From assembly GCA_937906165.1 (NCBI GenBank), contig CALCYA010000074.1, positions 1 to 64,000 on the forward strand: a stretch of DNA of 64,000 nucleotides. Direction: 5' to 3'. This document shows positions 7,593 to 16,227 of this stretch, one piece after another; within the stretch, counting starts at the first letter, position 1; every line of letters starts with the position of its first letter. Made by a program: the position numbers and the translations under genes. This DNA comes from an uncultured Bacteroidales bacterium. Lineage in GTDB: Bacteria > Bacteroidota > Bacteroidia > Bacteroidales > Bacteroidaceae. A model generated the notes under the pieces. The model searched no databases and was not told the DNA's origin. It was given only the letters and a program-made list of their open reading frames with translations.

Positions 7593-8830
7593 TGAAACAC
7601 ATTTATATAATAGATGAGCATATAAGTTCAAAACAGAATGGAATAGGGACATATATGAAACAAATAATCAATTGTTGTAAAAATGAGAATACTGAAGTAA
7701 ATCTAATTTCTTACAACGATGAAAGTGATAAATTTGTGCTGAAATATTATGAAAGTGTTAAGGTATATTGTGTCCCTTTCTGTGGAAGAGGAGCATTCCT
7801 AAAAATAGGGAATTTAAGTTTTGCTGTACTGAAACAATATATAACAGATAATAAAGATAATATTTTCTTTGTTAATCATTCACCATGTGTGGATTTCCTA
7901 AAAGCGCTTAAGAGATATTTCCCGAAATCAAAAATTGTATTCACGATACACGATCAAGGGTGGACTGCGCCGCTGTTAGGTAATGAAAAAGCATTGATTG
8001 ATATTTTAAATAGGGTACCAGTAAAAAAAGAATTCAGAAAAAATATTAGGTTCATAAGAAAGTACTTTTCTGAAGAAAAACGTATGTATAAGCTTGTGGA
8101 TGCTGTTGTCTGTTTATCAGAATCGACATACAATCTTTTACAAAATGTGTATAATATAGAAAAAGATAAAATTCATTTAATCCCCAATGCATTACAAACC
8201 AATAAAAAAAGTGAAAACATCATAAATAGGAATGATGCAAGAAGAATACTAAATATTGATAAAGATGAAACTATTTTATTTTATGCAGGACGAATAGTAA
8301 GAGCAAAGGGGATATTTGAACTTGTAAAGGCTTTTAATTCTATTTCTTTCTTTTTCCCTAAAGCTCGTTTGGTCATTGCCGGAGAAATGCATCAACAAGA
8401 AGAAATAGTTAAGTTTGCAACAAATTCTATAACTAAAATAACATTTACAGGATTGATTTCACAGGAATTGATGAACTTATGGTATGCTGTTGCAGATATT
8501 GGCGTTCATCCATCATATACAGAACAATGTAGTTTTACTTGCTTAGAGATGATGAAAAAAATTGGTTTAATTCTGACAACAGACGGATTAGGGCTCAGAG
8601 ATATGTTCAAAAATTATAAAAATGCCATAGTGATACATATACCTCACAATAGTGATAATATGGAAAATGAATTAACAGATAACATTATTGAAGGATTAAA
8701 AATAGTTCTAAATTTGGGTGAAGAAACAAAAGCAAGACTTAAAGAAAACTGTAAGAAAGACTTACAAGATAAATATAGTTATGAAAGAATGATGGCAAAC
8801 TATTCAAAACTAATGTCATCATTTAATTAA
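7592..8830 (+). CDS. GT4-type glycosyltransferase of the peptide operon
   Basis: 412 aa, GT-B fold. The N-terminal half starts MKHIYIIDEHISSKQNGIGTY, with the NGIGTY acceptor-loop motif. The C-terminal half has the family 4 core: LFYAGRIVRAKGIFELVKA, then LVIAGE, FTGLIS, and the nucleotide-sugar site around HPSYTEQCSFTCLEMM, close to the usual EX7E pattern. It resembles the glycosyltransferases linked to double-glycine peptide systems of Bacteroidales (NCBI family TIGR04157, by memory). It ends 77 bases before the precursor gene. Its likely acceptor is the precursor peptide in the cytoplasm; the sugar cannot be told from sequence. Confidence 0.8.
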   Translation: MKHIYIIDEHISSKQNGIGTYMKQIINCCKNENTEVNLISYNDESDKFVLKYYESVKVYCVPFCGRGAFLKIGNLSFAVLKQYITDNKDNIFFVNHSPCVDFLKALKRYFPKSKIVFTIHDQGWTAPLLGNEKALIDILNRVPVKKEFRKNIRFIRKYFSEEKRMYKLVDAVVCLSESTYNLLQNVYNIEKDKIHLIPNALQTNKKSENIINRNDARRILNIDKDETILFYAGRIVRAKGIFELVKAFNSISFFFPKARLVIAGEMHQQEEIVKFATNSITKITFTGLISQELMNLWYAVADIGVHPSYTEQCSFTCLEMMKKIGLILTTDGLGLRDMFKNYKNAIVIHIPHNSDNMENELTDNIIEGLKIVLNLGEETKARLKENCKKDLQDKYSYERMMANYSKLMSSFN

Positions 8831-8865
8831 ATGATTTTTCAGTTGCAACGAAAAATAAATCAACG

Positions 8866-8880
8866 GCTACATTGTAGCCA
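8866..8880 (+). promoter_or_regulatory. Short perfect hairpin ahead of the precursor gene
   Basis: GGCTACA, a single T, and TGTAGCC form a perfect short palindrome in the 77-base gap before the precursor gene. It is not followed by a T-run, so it is more likely an mRNA processing or stability element, or a protein site, than a terminator. It could help the precursor mRNA segment outlast its neighbours. Confidence 0.4.
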
Positions 8881-8907
8881 TAAGTAAAACTTTTAAAAAA
8901 ACAAACA

Positions 8908-9183
8908 ATGAAAACAATTAAACGAGTAATCTTAAACGAGGCTACAGAACTTACAAATGACGAAATGAAAATGGTATTTGGAGGAAGCGCTACTAATGCG
9001 AATTATACCAGCAGTTGTTCGGTAACATGTAAGGACGATGATTACCTAGATAGAGTAGAAATAACCGATTGTATGGGACGTTGTACTGCTTCAGGCGATA
9101 CTGTAACATGTATTGGGGAAACTTTGTACTTAAGAAAAAAATGTAATGGACACGAAAGTTCCGGACCAATAAGTGAACTTTAA
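8908..9183 (+). CDS. Double-glycine leader precursor of a six-Cys exported peptide
   Basis: 91 aa. Residues 1-26 form a leader ending ...LTNDEMKMVFGG, with the L...E..L...EM..V.GG pattern of the Bacteroidales GG precursors (TIGR04149-like). Cleavage after G26 would free a 65-residue core. The core has six Cys at 37, 41, 55, 59, 68 and 79. The first four make CX3C-X13-CX3C, the pattern of a disulfide-stapled helical hairpin. Ser and Thr flank several Cys and fill the segment TASGDTVT. The island encodes everything needed for oxidation (VKOR-thioredoxin), sugar transfer (two glycosyltransferases), leader removal and export (C39 ABC transporter). No radical SAM maturase is present, unlike many clusters with this leader type. 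Activity is unknown; an antibacterial peptide is the most likely role. Confidence 0.85.
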   Translation: MKTIKRVILNEATELTNDEMKMVFGGSATNANYTSSCSVTCKDDDYLDRVEITDCMGRCTASGDTVTCIGETLYLRKKCNGHESSGPISEL

Positions 9184-9190
9184 AACAAAA

Positions 9191-9291
9191 AGAGGCTGAC
9201 TCAAAATACAAATTAGAGGTTTATTTTTCCAGCATATTGAGGGTAAATAAAATCTCCAATGAGGTTTAAATTTATTTTGAGTCAGCCCTCT
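9191..9291 (+). repeat. 101-bp MITE-like inverted repeat, possible attenuator
   Basis: The ends AGAGGCTGACTCAAAATA (from 9191) and TATTTTGAGTCAGCCCTCT (to 9291) are inverted copies with one extra C. Inner segments ATTAGAGGTTTATTTT and TAAATAAAATCTCCAAT also pair imperfectly, so the whole element folds into one long hairpin. Ends of the GGCTGACTCAAAA type are common at insertion sequences of this group, so it may be a non-autonomous element. It starts 8 bases after the precursor stop codon and could stop most transcripts there, keeping the precursor more abundant than the export genes. Confidence 0.65.
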
Positions 9292-9335
9292 AATGCGTAT
9301 TCTGATATTTTTATAATTATTTTAAACAATGACTT

Positions 9336-12257
9336 ATGAAAAAGATATTGATATTCACCATAGTATTTATAATTATAAGTTTGCCTTCATATTCACAAAA
9401 AAACATTTTAATATTTGGAGACATAAGCAACTGTTTCACTATGGAAGGGGTTGCAAACGCAAATGTGGAATTGTTAGATGCTAATGGCAACGTAGTAGTA
9501 TCAGATAGCAGCAAACTCATAGTGCGTAAAGATGTTTATGAAAATTCAGAATCGTATTCTATAGACAAATACAGTGGGGCTATATTTAAATTATCAATAA
9601 AAGAGATACAGGATTACAAACTTATAATAAATGCTTTGGGTTACCTACCTTACGTGCAACATATAAAGGCAGATGAACTGAGGAGCATTAAGAATTTCGA
9701 TGCAGGCAGCATTTATCTTCATCCGGAACCAAAACAACAAATTCTAGATGAAGTAGTCGTAACGGCAACTAAAGTAAAAATGGTATATAAAGGAGACACC
9801 ATTGTTTATAATGCTGATGCCTTTAATGTTTCTCAAAGCGAATCATTGCGAAAGTTAATAGAGCAAATGCCCGGCACCGAATTTATAGATGGACGCATTT
9901 ATGTAAACGGGAAGTATGTAGACAACTTATTGTTGAATGGAAAAAATTTTTTCAACGGAAACATTGCTGCTGCACTAGATAACCTGCCTGCATACATTGT
10001 AGACAAGGTTAAAGTGTACGAAAGGAGTTCTGAACTCAGTGAACTTACAGGAAAGGATATGCACGACAATGAATATGTCATGGATGTGAAATTAAAACGA
10101 GAATATGTAGGTACATGGCTGTTTCAAGCAGATGCAGGAGGTGGAACAAACGAAAGATATGCTCTTTTGTCATACATTATGCGTGTGGATGATAGGCAAA
10201 TGTTTACGTTTCATTCAGATATAAATAATTTGAATATGAAACGAAAACAAACAGAAATTGGCAGAATTGTAGATAGAGTATCAAGCGGGGATAGAAAATA
10301 CAAATCGGCTAGTATCAATTATTACATAGAACCTAACAAGGCTTTCCGTTTTCGCAGCAACATTGATGTTTCGCACACAGATGATGAAATGGAGAGTTGG
10401 AAAAATGCAGAAAAGTTCCTAACACCTAATAATTTAATACAACGCAGTGTCAATCGCATAAACGGGGAAGAAACATTCATAAATGCTTTTGGTGCCGTTA
10501 CTTTACGTCCGTTAAGACATCAACGATACGAAATCAGTTATAATTTCAAATATGATGACATAAAAACATTTGGCAACAATAAGAGTGTATCTTATTTTCA
10601 ACATGAGAACGACGAATGGTATAATATGTCTGTAGATAGTATATTTGATATAGAAAGCCGTAAGGAAGAGAGTAAACTTTTATACACATTGATGAACCCT
10701 CTTAAAGAAGATGAATGCGCTATTAACCATAACATTGGAGCCCTCGCTACATACGCCATAGATGACAATGTGATTAATATAAAGGCAAACCTTATTTACG
10801 ACATCGAAAAGAACAATGGTACAGAGATATACGCATTATCATACAAACAAGATAAAACACAAAGCGAAAAACAGCATCGCTACAACAGTTGCCGGGATAG
10901 AATGACCAACCTCGATGTAAATGCTGAGTACATTTTCAAATACTTAGATACAGAAAGTAATAACGGACAAATTACACCCTATTTGCAATATAAACGTATT
11001 GAGGGTAAAGAGTCTCATCCCGAATATCGACTTGATAGAATTGAGAATTGGTTAGAGGGGATGAACGATTTAGATTTTATACCATCGCATGAAGTGCTTG
11101 CACAGTGCATTGACAATGAGAATAGTTATTATAGTTGGATTACGAACAACATCCTATCATTCGGATTAAAGTTATCTCACAAAGGAAAAGCGCGTAACAA
11201 CAGATATTATAAAATAGCGTTAATGGCAGAAGGTGCATACAATTCACATTCTCTTGATTATGAGAAGATGGAATATATGAACAATGTAAAAAAAGATAAT
11301 TTCTTATTCTCGTCTCATACCTCATTAGAGTATTATCCTTGCCAAAATGACAAAAGTGGAAGTACAAGTAAATGGGTATTAGATTATAATGGAACACCAA
11401 CTATGCCTGAAATGACATGGCTTTTACCATTAAACAACACTCGCGACCCCTTGAACCTTTTCATCGGAAATCCGGAACTCAAAAATGAATATACACATAA
11501 TATTGAGTTAAGATATAACTACAATTGGAAAAAGAGTAAACGTTCTATTACATGGAATGCTAATTGGCTGCACACCGACAATGATATAGTGAACTATTCT
11601 ATTTATGATAAGACTATGGGTAAACGCATATATAAACCTGTAAACACTTCAAAGACACATTCAGTATCAAGTCAAATATTATTCTCAACACCTTTGGATA
11701 AAGACAGGAATATTTATCTCGCAACATCTGTAAGAGGGGGGTATTCACAATATGCTGGATTTGCAACGAGTGAGGAGACTAATATGCAATATGAAATGAT
11801 TAGAAATAAGTTTATTGCACCTAAAATAACCCTGCGATATACGCCAAATAGCAACTTGCGTACATCCTTATCATGGAGTACGCGCTATAACGACATAAGT
11901 AGCGGTGGATATGATGACGATTACTACAAAACAGACATAGCAGCCGAGATTACATGGAAAATGCCTTATGGATTTGAACTATCATCAAACATTAATGTGG
12001 AAGATTACAGGGGTTATTATGCGAAAGAACTAAACAAAACATACCCTGTTTGGGATGCTTCATTGAGCCGACATTTCCTAAAAAACAGATTAAGTGTAAA
12101 AATTGAGGCGCACGATATTCTTGCACGCGAAAAGGGGATAAAGACTGTTATTGATAGCGATGGGCGCTATGATACATGGAACAACCACTTGCAAAGATAT
12201 GTTATGTTGCACATTGGTTATAGGATAAATTGGAGTGAAAAGAGTAAAATAAAATAG
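9336..12257 (+). CDS. Outer-membrane beta-barrel protein with TonB-receptor-like N-terminus
   Basis: 973 aa. Signal peptide 1-20 (MKKILIFTIVFIIISLPSYSQ), an immunoglobulin-like carboxypeptidase-regulatory domain (about 25-135), a plug-like region beginning LDEVVVTATKVKMVYKGDT (about 143-260), then a large beta-barrel to the C-terminus. This matches the OMP_b-brl family, relatives of TonB receptors used by Bacteroidetes for reasons other than glycan import. No TolC-type protein is present in the island. The barrel could be the exit route, or a surface receptor or immunity protein for the peptide. It is co-directional with the exporter and 14 bases ahead of the next gene. It is not a SusC protein: it lacks a SusD partner. 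Confidence 0.8.
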   Translation: MKKILIFTIVFIIISLPSYSQKNILIFGDISNCFTMEGVANANVELLDANGNVVVSDSSKLIVRKDVYENSESYSIDKYSGAIFKLSIKEIQDYKLIINALGYLPYVQHIKADELRSIKNFDAGSIYLHPEPKQQILDEVVVTATKVKMVYKGDTIVYNADAFNVSQSESLRKLIEQMPGTEFIDGRIYVNGKYVDNLLLNGKNFFNGNIAAALDNLPAYIVDKVKVYERSSELSELTGKDMHDNEYVMDVKLKREYVGTWLFQADAGGGTNERYALLSYIMRVDDRQMFTFHSDINNLNMKRKQTEIGRIVDRVSSGDRKYKSASINYYIEPNKAFRFRSNIDVSHTDDEMESWKNAEKFLTPNNLIQRSVNRINGEETFINAFGAVTLRPLRHQRYEISYNFKYDDIKTFGNNKSVSYFQHENDEWYNMSVDSIFDIESRKEESKLLYTLMNPLKEDECAINHNIGALATYAIDDNVINIKANLIYDIEKNNGTEIYALSYKQDKTQSEKQHRYNSCRDRMTNLDVNAEYIFKYLDTESNNGQITPYLQYKRIEGKESHPEYRLDRIENWLEGMNDLDFIPSHEVLAQCIDNENSYYSWITNNILSFGLKLSHKGKARNNRYYKIALMAEGAYNSHSLDYEKMEYMNNVKKDNFLFSSHTSLEYYPCQNDKSGSTSKWVLDYNGTPTMPEMTWLLPLNNTRDPLNLFIGNPELKNEYTHNIELRYNYNWKKSKRSITWNANWLHTDNDIVNYSIYDKTMGKRIYKPVNTSKTHSVSSQILFSTPLDKDRNIYLATSVRGGYSQYAGFATSEETNMQYEMIRNKFIAPKITLRYTPNSNLRTSLSWSTRYNDISSGGYDDDYYKTDIAAEITWKMPYGFELSSNINVEDYRGYYAKELNKTYPVWDASLSRHFLKNRLSVKIEAHDILAREKGIKTVIDSDGRYDTWNNHLQRYVMLHIGYRINWSEKSKIK

Positions 12258-12271
12258 TTAAAGTATAGAAT

Positions 12272-13099
12272 ATGAAGGATGCAAAAGTAAGTATCATTCT
12301 GCCTGTTTATAATGCGAAAGAATATATAAAGGATTGTATAGATAGTATTTTAGCACAAACCTATCAAAACTTTGAATTAATAATAGGTGACGATGCATCT
12401 ACAGATAATAGTATTGATATTTGTAAACAATATGACAATCCGAAGATCCGCATAATAAAGTGTGAGCATAATTATATACGAACTTGTAACACTCTATTAA
12501 AGTTCTGTAATGGGGATTATATAGCAAGAATGGATGCTGATGATATAATGTTACCGAATCGTATTCAAAAGCAAGTAGAGATACTAGAAAAAGATAAGAG
12601 TTTGTCACTTTGTTGTTCTAACAGGTTGATCATTGGCACAGATGAACGCAGAGACATGTGGGTGGAAAATTATGTAGATGATTTTATATTAAGACTTTTC
12701 TGTGGAAATTTTATACCTCATTCAACAGTAATGATAAGAACATCATTCTTAAGGAACTTGGGAATTAAGTATAAAAGTGAATATCCATATGCAGAAGATT
12801 ATAAAATGTGGAGCGATATCGCAATGAATGGTGGAACAATATACGCAATAAAAGAGCCCTTGATAAAGTATAGAATACATGACAGCAGTATAAGTATGCA
12901 AAATATGCTTAAGCAAAAAGAAACAGCAACAAAAATACAGAATGAAATATATAACTATCTAATAGAAAAAGTAATACCATATAAAGACTTATATCTAAAA
13001 CTTAATGAAATCCTGCAAGAACTAAAAAATAATAATGTGATTTCAGATTTATTCATACGCTTGTTTTTTTCAGACCTGTTTAAAAAATTCATAAAATAA
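12272..13099 (+). CDS. GT2-family glycosyltransferase of the peptide operon
   Basis: 275 aa, GT-A fold. The start VSIILPVYNAKEYIKDCIDS is the classic family 2 N-terminus, followed by GDDASTDNS and the metal-binding DXD in ARMDADDIMLPNR (about 89-95). The catalytic-base region is near AEDYKMW. Glycocin synthases such as SunS are also family 2 enzymes, and here it lies with a Cys-rich double-glycine peptide and a disulfide enzyme. It sits 14 bases after the barrel gene and 3 bases before the exporter. A second glycosyltransferase in the operon suggests either two sugars or two sites on the peptide. A role in surface polysaccharide is possible but the context is against it. Confidence 0.8.
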   Translation: MKDAKVSIILPVYNAKEYIKDCIDSILAQTYQNFELIIGDDASTDNSIDICKQYDNPKIRIIKCEHNYIRTCNTLLKFCNGDYIARMDADDIMLPNRIQKQVEILEKDKSLSLCCSNRLIIGTDERRDMWVENYVDDFILRLFCGNFIPHSTVMIRTSFLRNLGIKYKSEYPYAEDYKMWSDIAMNGGTIYAIKEPLIKYRIHDSSISMQNMLKQKETATKIQNEIYNYLIEKVIPYKDLYLKLNEILQELKNNNVISDLFIRLFFSDLFKKFIK

Positions 13100-13102
13100 C
13101 AA

Positions 13103-15316
13103 ATGACATTTCCAAAACATCTCCAATTAGAAATTATGGATTGTGGTCCAGTATGCATCAAAATGATAGCAGAATATTATAAGAAGCATTACACATTGAG
13201 TACGCTTCGTAAAAGATGCTACATAACACGTGAGGGAGTATCGCTATTAGGAATAAGTGATGCTGCCGAAAGTGTTGGGTTCCATACAAATGGAGTTAAA
13301 ATAACACTTAAACAGTTGGCAGAAGAGGCATTATTACCTTGTATCTTACACTGGAATCAAAATCATTTTGTTGTATGTTACAAAATAAAAAGAATTAATA
13401 AAGGTTGTTACAAATTCTATATTTCCGATCCAGCAAGCGGATTAACTACATATGACCAAGAAACATTTGAGAAATGTTGGTTGAGCACTGTTGCTAATAC
13501 AGGAGAACAGCAAGGAACGGCACTTTTGCTTGAGCCAAGCGTCGATTTTGATAAGATAGACGATGAACCCCAAAGAAGTACAAAAAGAGACTTACTTTAC
13601 TTTGTAAGGTATTTCACACCTTATAAAAAATTATTTTTTCAAGTTGGTTGCGGTATGCTTGTTGGAAGTATACTACAAATGCTATTCCCAATATTGACAC
13701 AGTCCATGGTAGATATTGGTATCAATGGGAAAAATATAAACTTCATCACATTGGTACTGATTGTGCAAATGACATTATTTATTGCAAAATTATTCGTTGA
13801 ATTTATACGGGGATGGATTATGTTACATATAAATTCTCGTATTAATATTGCTTTAATATCGGATTTTTTAGCAAAACTTATGCGTTTGCCTCTAGCATTC
13901 TTTGATACTAAGATGACCGGAGATTTAATACAAAGGATTGGAGATCATGGGCGTATTAAATCATTATTAATGAATGACGCCATAAATATAATTTTCTCGT
14001 CTTTCAATTTTATAGTTTTCTCAATTATAATGGGAATCTATAATTTAAAAGTACTTATAATTTTTTTAACAGGAAATATATTGTACGTAATATGGGTTTT
14101 ATCATTCATGCGTTATAGACGTGAACTTGATATAAGACGGTTCAATCAATCTGCAGGGCAACAAAGCAATATAATCCAATTAATTCAAGGCATGCAGGAA
14201 ATAAAACTGAATAACTGTGAAAAACAGAAAAGATGGGAATGGGAACGCATACAGGTGAAACTATTTAAAATTAGTTTACGTGGATTGTCATTAAATCAAA
14301 TACAACAGGCTGGAAGTACTGTATTTACTCAAGGAACACAGATAATTATCTCGTATATTATTGCTAAATCAGTAATAGAGGGAGATATGACACTTGGTAT
14401 GATGATGTCGGTAACATATATATTAGGTATGATTTCTTCACCTATAGGTGAGTTCTTGGGATTAGCACAATCTATACAAGATGCAAAAATAAGCCTTGAA
14501 AGATTAAATGAAATTCACGATCAAGTGGATGAAGAGGAGAATATTGATATAAAATTGACAGAATTACCAAAGAATAGAGATTTGCATTTAGAAAATGTTT
14601 CATTCAGTTATACAGGGTCAGACAGAGATTATGCATTAAAAAATGTTTCACTAACAATTCCAGAGAATAAAGTAACTGCAATAGTTGGTGCAAGTGGAAG
14701 TGGTAAAACAACAATTATTAAATTGTTACAAGGTTTTTATGAACCAACAATTGGAACTATAAAAATAGGTAATACACCACTTTCTGCAATAAATCCTCAT
14801 ACGTGGAGAAGTAAGACCGGTTCTGTAATGCAGGATGGATTTATTTTTTCTGATACTATTGCAAATAACATCGCAGTTGGAGAAGAAAATATAGATCCCC
14901 AAAAGTTACGACATGCGACTACGGTAGCAAATATAGAGGAGTTTATTTTATCTTTGCCGTTAGGATATAGTACTAAAATAGGTATGGAAGGTAACGGATT
15001 GAGTGCCGGACAAAAACAAAGGATTCTCATAGCGAGAGCAGTTTACAAGACACCAGAATTTATATTTCTAGATGAAGCAACAAATTCATTAGATACAGGA
15101 AACGAACGTATAATAATGGAGAACTTAACAGAATTTTATAAAGGCAAGACTGTAGTGGTTGTGGCTCACCGACTTTCAACAGTATGCAATGCTGATAACA
15201 TCATAGTTATGGATAACGGAACAGTTTCGGAGGAAGGGACACATGAAGAATTAATACATAAACAAAATACTTATTACAAACTGGTTAAGAATCAAATAGA
15301 ATTGAATCTAAAATAA
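13103..15316 (+). CDS. Peptidase-containing ABC transporter (C39 leader peptidase and exporter)
   Basis: 737 aa. N-terminal C39 Cys protease (1-150) with C14 (MDCGP), H88 (NQNHFVV) and D109 (SDPASG). It cuts after double glycine. Then come six membrane helices (about 175-460), and an ABC domain with Walker A GASGSGKT at 529-536, signature LSAGQ at 633-637, Walker B LDE with D657 and E658, and His-loop H689. All catalytic residues are present. It should cleave the 91-aa precursor after G26 and move the core across the inner membrane, working with the HlyD-like protein encoded 18 bases downstream. Confidence 0.93.
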   Translation: MTFPKHLQLEIMDCGPVCIKMIAEYYKKHYTLSTLRKRCYITREGVSLLGISDAAESVGFHTNGVKITLKQLAEEALLPCILHWNQNHFVVCYKIKRINKGCYKFYISDPASGLTTYDQETFEKCWLSTVANTGEQQGTALLLEPSVDFDKIDDEPQRSTKRDLLYFVRYFTPYKKLFFQVGCGMLVGSILQMLFPILTQSMVDIGINGKNINFITLVLIVQMTLFIAKLFVEFIRGWIMLHINSRINIALISDFLAKLMRLPLAFFDTKMTGDLIQRIGDHGRIKSLLMNDAINIIFSSFNFIVFSIIMGIYNLKVLIIFLTGNILYVIWVLSFMRYRRELDIRRFNQSAGQQSNIIQLIQGMQEIKLNNCEKQKRWEWERIQVKLFKISLRGLSLNQIQQAGSTVFTQGTQIIISYIIAKSVIEGDMTLGMMMSVTYILGMISSPIGEFLGLAQSIQDAKISLERLNEIHDQVDEEENIDIKLTELPKNRDLHLENVSFSYTGSDRDYALKNVSLTIPENKVTAIVGASGSGKTTIIKLLQGFYEPTIGTIKIGNTPLSAINPHTWRSKTGSVMQDGFIFSDTIANNIAVGEENIDPQKLRHATTVANIEEFILSLPLGYSTKIGMEGNGLSAGQKQRILIARAVYKTPEFIFLDEATNSLDTGNERIIMENLTEFYKGKTVVVVAHRLSTVCNADNIIVMDNGTVSEEGTHEELIHKQNTYYKLVKNQIELNLK

Positions 15317-15334
15317 TTCATGAAGTATTAGAAT

Positions 15335-16051
15335 ATGGAAAGTAATAAATTAAAAGGATTTTCCCATTCCAGAAATAACGAGATACATGATATAATGGAC
15401 AAACCTACCGGTTGGATTATAAAATGGGGAACATCAATATTAATGCTGTTTGTAGTTATTATTATTGTCTGTAGTTGTTTTATAAAATATCCTGATAGGC
15501 GAAATATTTTATTGACTATTGCTGATGAGAATTTAGATTTTATTATTCATGCGCCCTCTAATGGGATTATAGATTGTATAAATATTTGTAACGGAGATTC
15601 TGTAACTAAAAATGATACTTTGATAATTTATAGAAATTCTCTAAATGGTAATTTTTCAAATGTGATATTAAGTCCTATTAATGGTATAATAAACTTTCCC
15701 AAAGTCCGAAAAAAAGGTACATCCTTTACAGAAAATGAAATTCTGTTTATGTTTGAGCCATATAATAAAGATTTAAAAACCTGTAATATAATGTTCGGAT
15801 ATGTAAATTACGAAACAAGGAAATTGATTAACAAAGGAACTAAGGTTAGCATAAAATTAAACAATGAAATTATAGAAACAGGTGAAATTGTAAATATTTC
15901 AAATATACCAAATGAAGAAAATTTGTATTACTTAGAAGTAAATATAGAACTACTGCCCTGTAACATATCTAGTAATGCATATAATGCAGAAATAATTATT
16001 AGTGATGTCCTGCTAATTAATAAAATATTTCAAAAAATGGTTCCGCAGTAA
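15335..16051 (+). CDS. Short HlyD-type periplasmic adaptor for the exporter
   Basis: 238 aa. A cytoplasmic start, one membrane helix (about 30-52, GTSILMLFVVIIIVCSCF), then a biotinyl-lipoyl-like beta domain (APSNGIIDCINICNGDSVTK ... SPINGIINFPKVRKKGTSFT) and a beta-barrel-like C-terminal part. The long coiled-coil hairpin of classical HlyD proteins is missing, so it cannot reach a TolC-like channel in the usual way. This short form is common with Bacteroidetes peptide exporters. It is the last gene of the operon. The 176 bases after it, up to the terminase stop, are AT-rich and hold no gene I can support; the cargo boundary lies somewhere there. Confidence 0.8.
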   Translation: MESNKLKGFSHSRNNEIHDIMDKPTGWIIKWGTSILMLFVVIIIVCSCFIKYPDRRNILLTIADENLDFIIHAPSNGIIDCINICNGDSVTKNDTLIIYRNSLNGNFSNVILSPINGIINFPKVRKKGTSFTENEILFMFEPYNKDLKTCNIMFGYVNYETRKLINKGTKVSIKLNNEIIETGEIVNISNIPNEENLYYLEVNIELLPCNISSNAYNAEIIISDVLLINKIFQKMVPQ

Positions 16052-16227
16052 AGCGAAAACAAAGCGAGGTACCTGCTAAAATATAATGCAAAAATGTTTT
16101 TTATAGATGCAAACTAAATTAATTAAGTTTAAACTATATTGTAAAGTGCCATAATTAGCGAGTACCACGATGCAAGATTAAATCATATAATAGAGTATCA
16201 AGTTCTTATAATATATAATCGCCATAC

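Noticed and set aside
6888..9183. Lanthipeptide cluster
   Set aside because: There is no dehydratase (LanB, LanM, LanKC), and the LanC-like protein lacks zinc ligands, so lanthionine formation is unlikely; disulfides fit better.
9336..12257. SusC-type glycan importer
   Set aside because: There is no SusD partner, the plug region and total fold fit the OMP_b-brl type better, and all neighbours are peptide-export genes.
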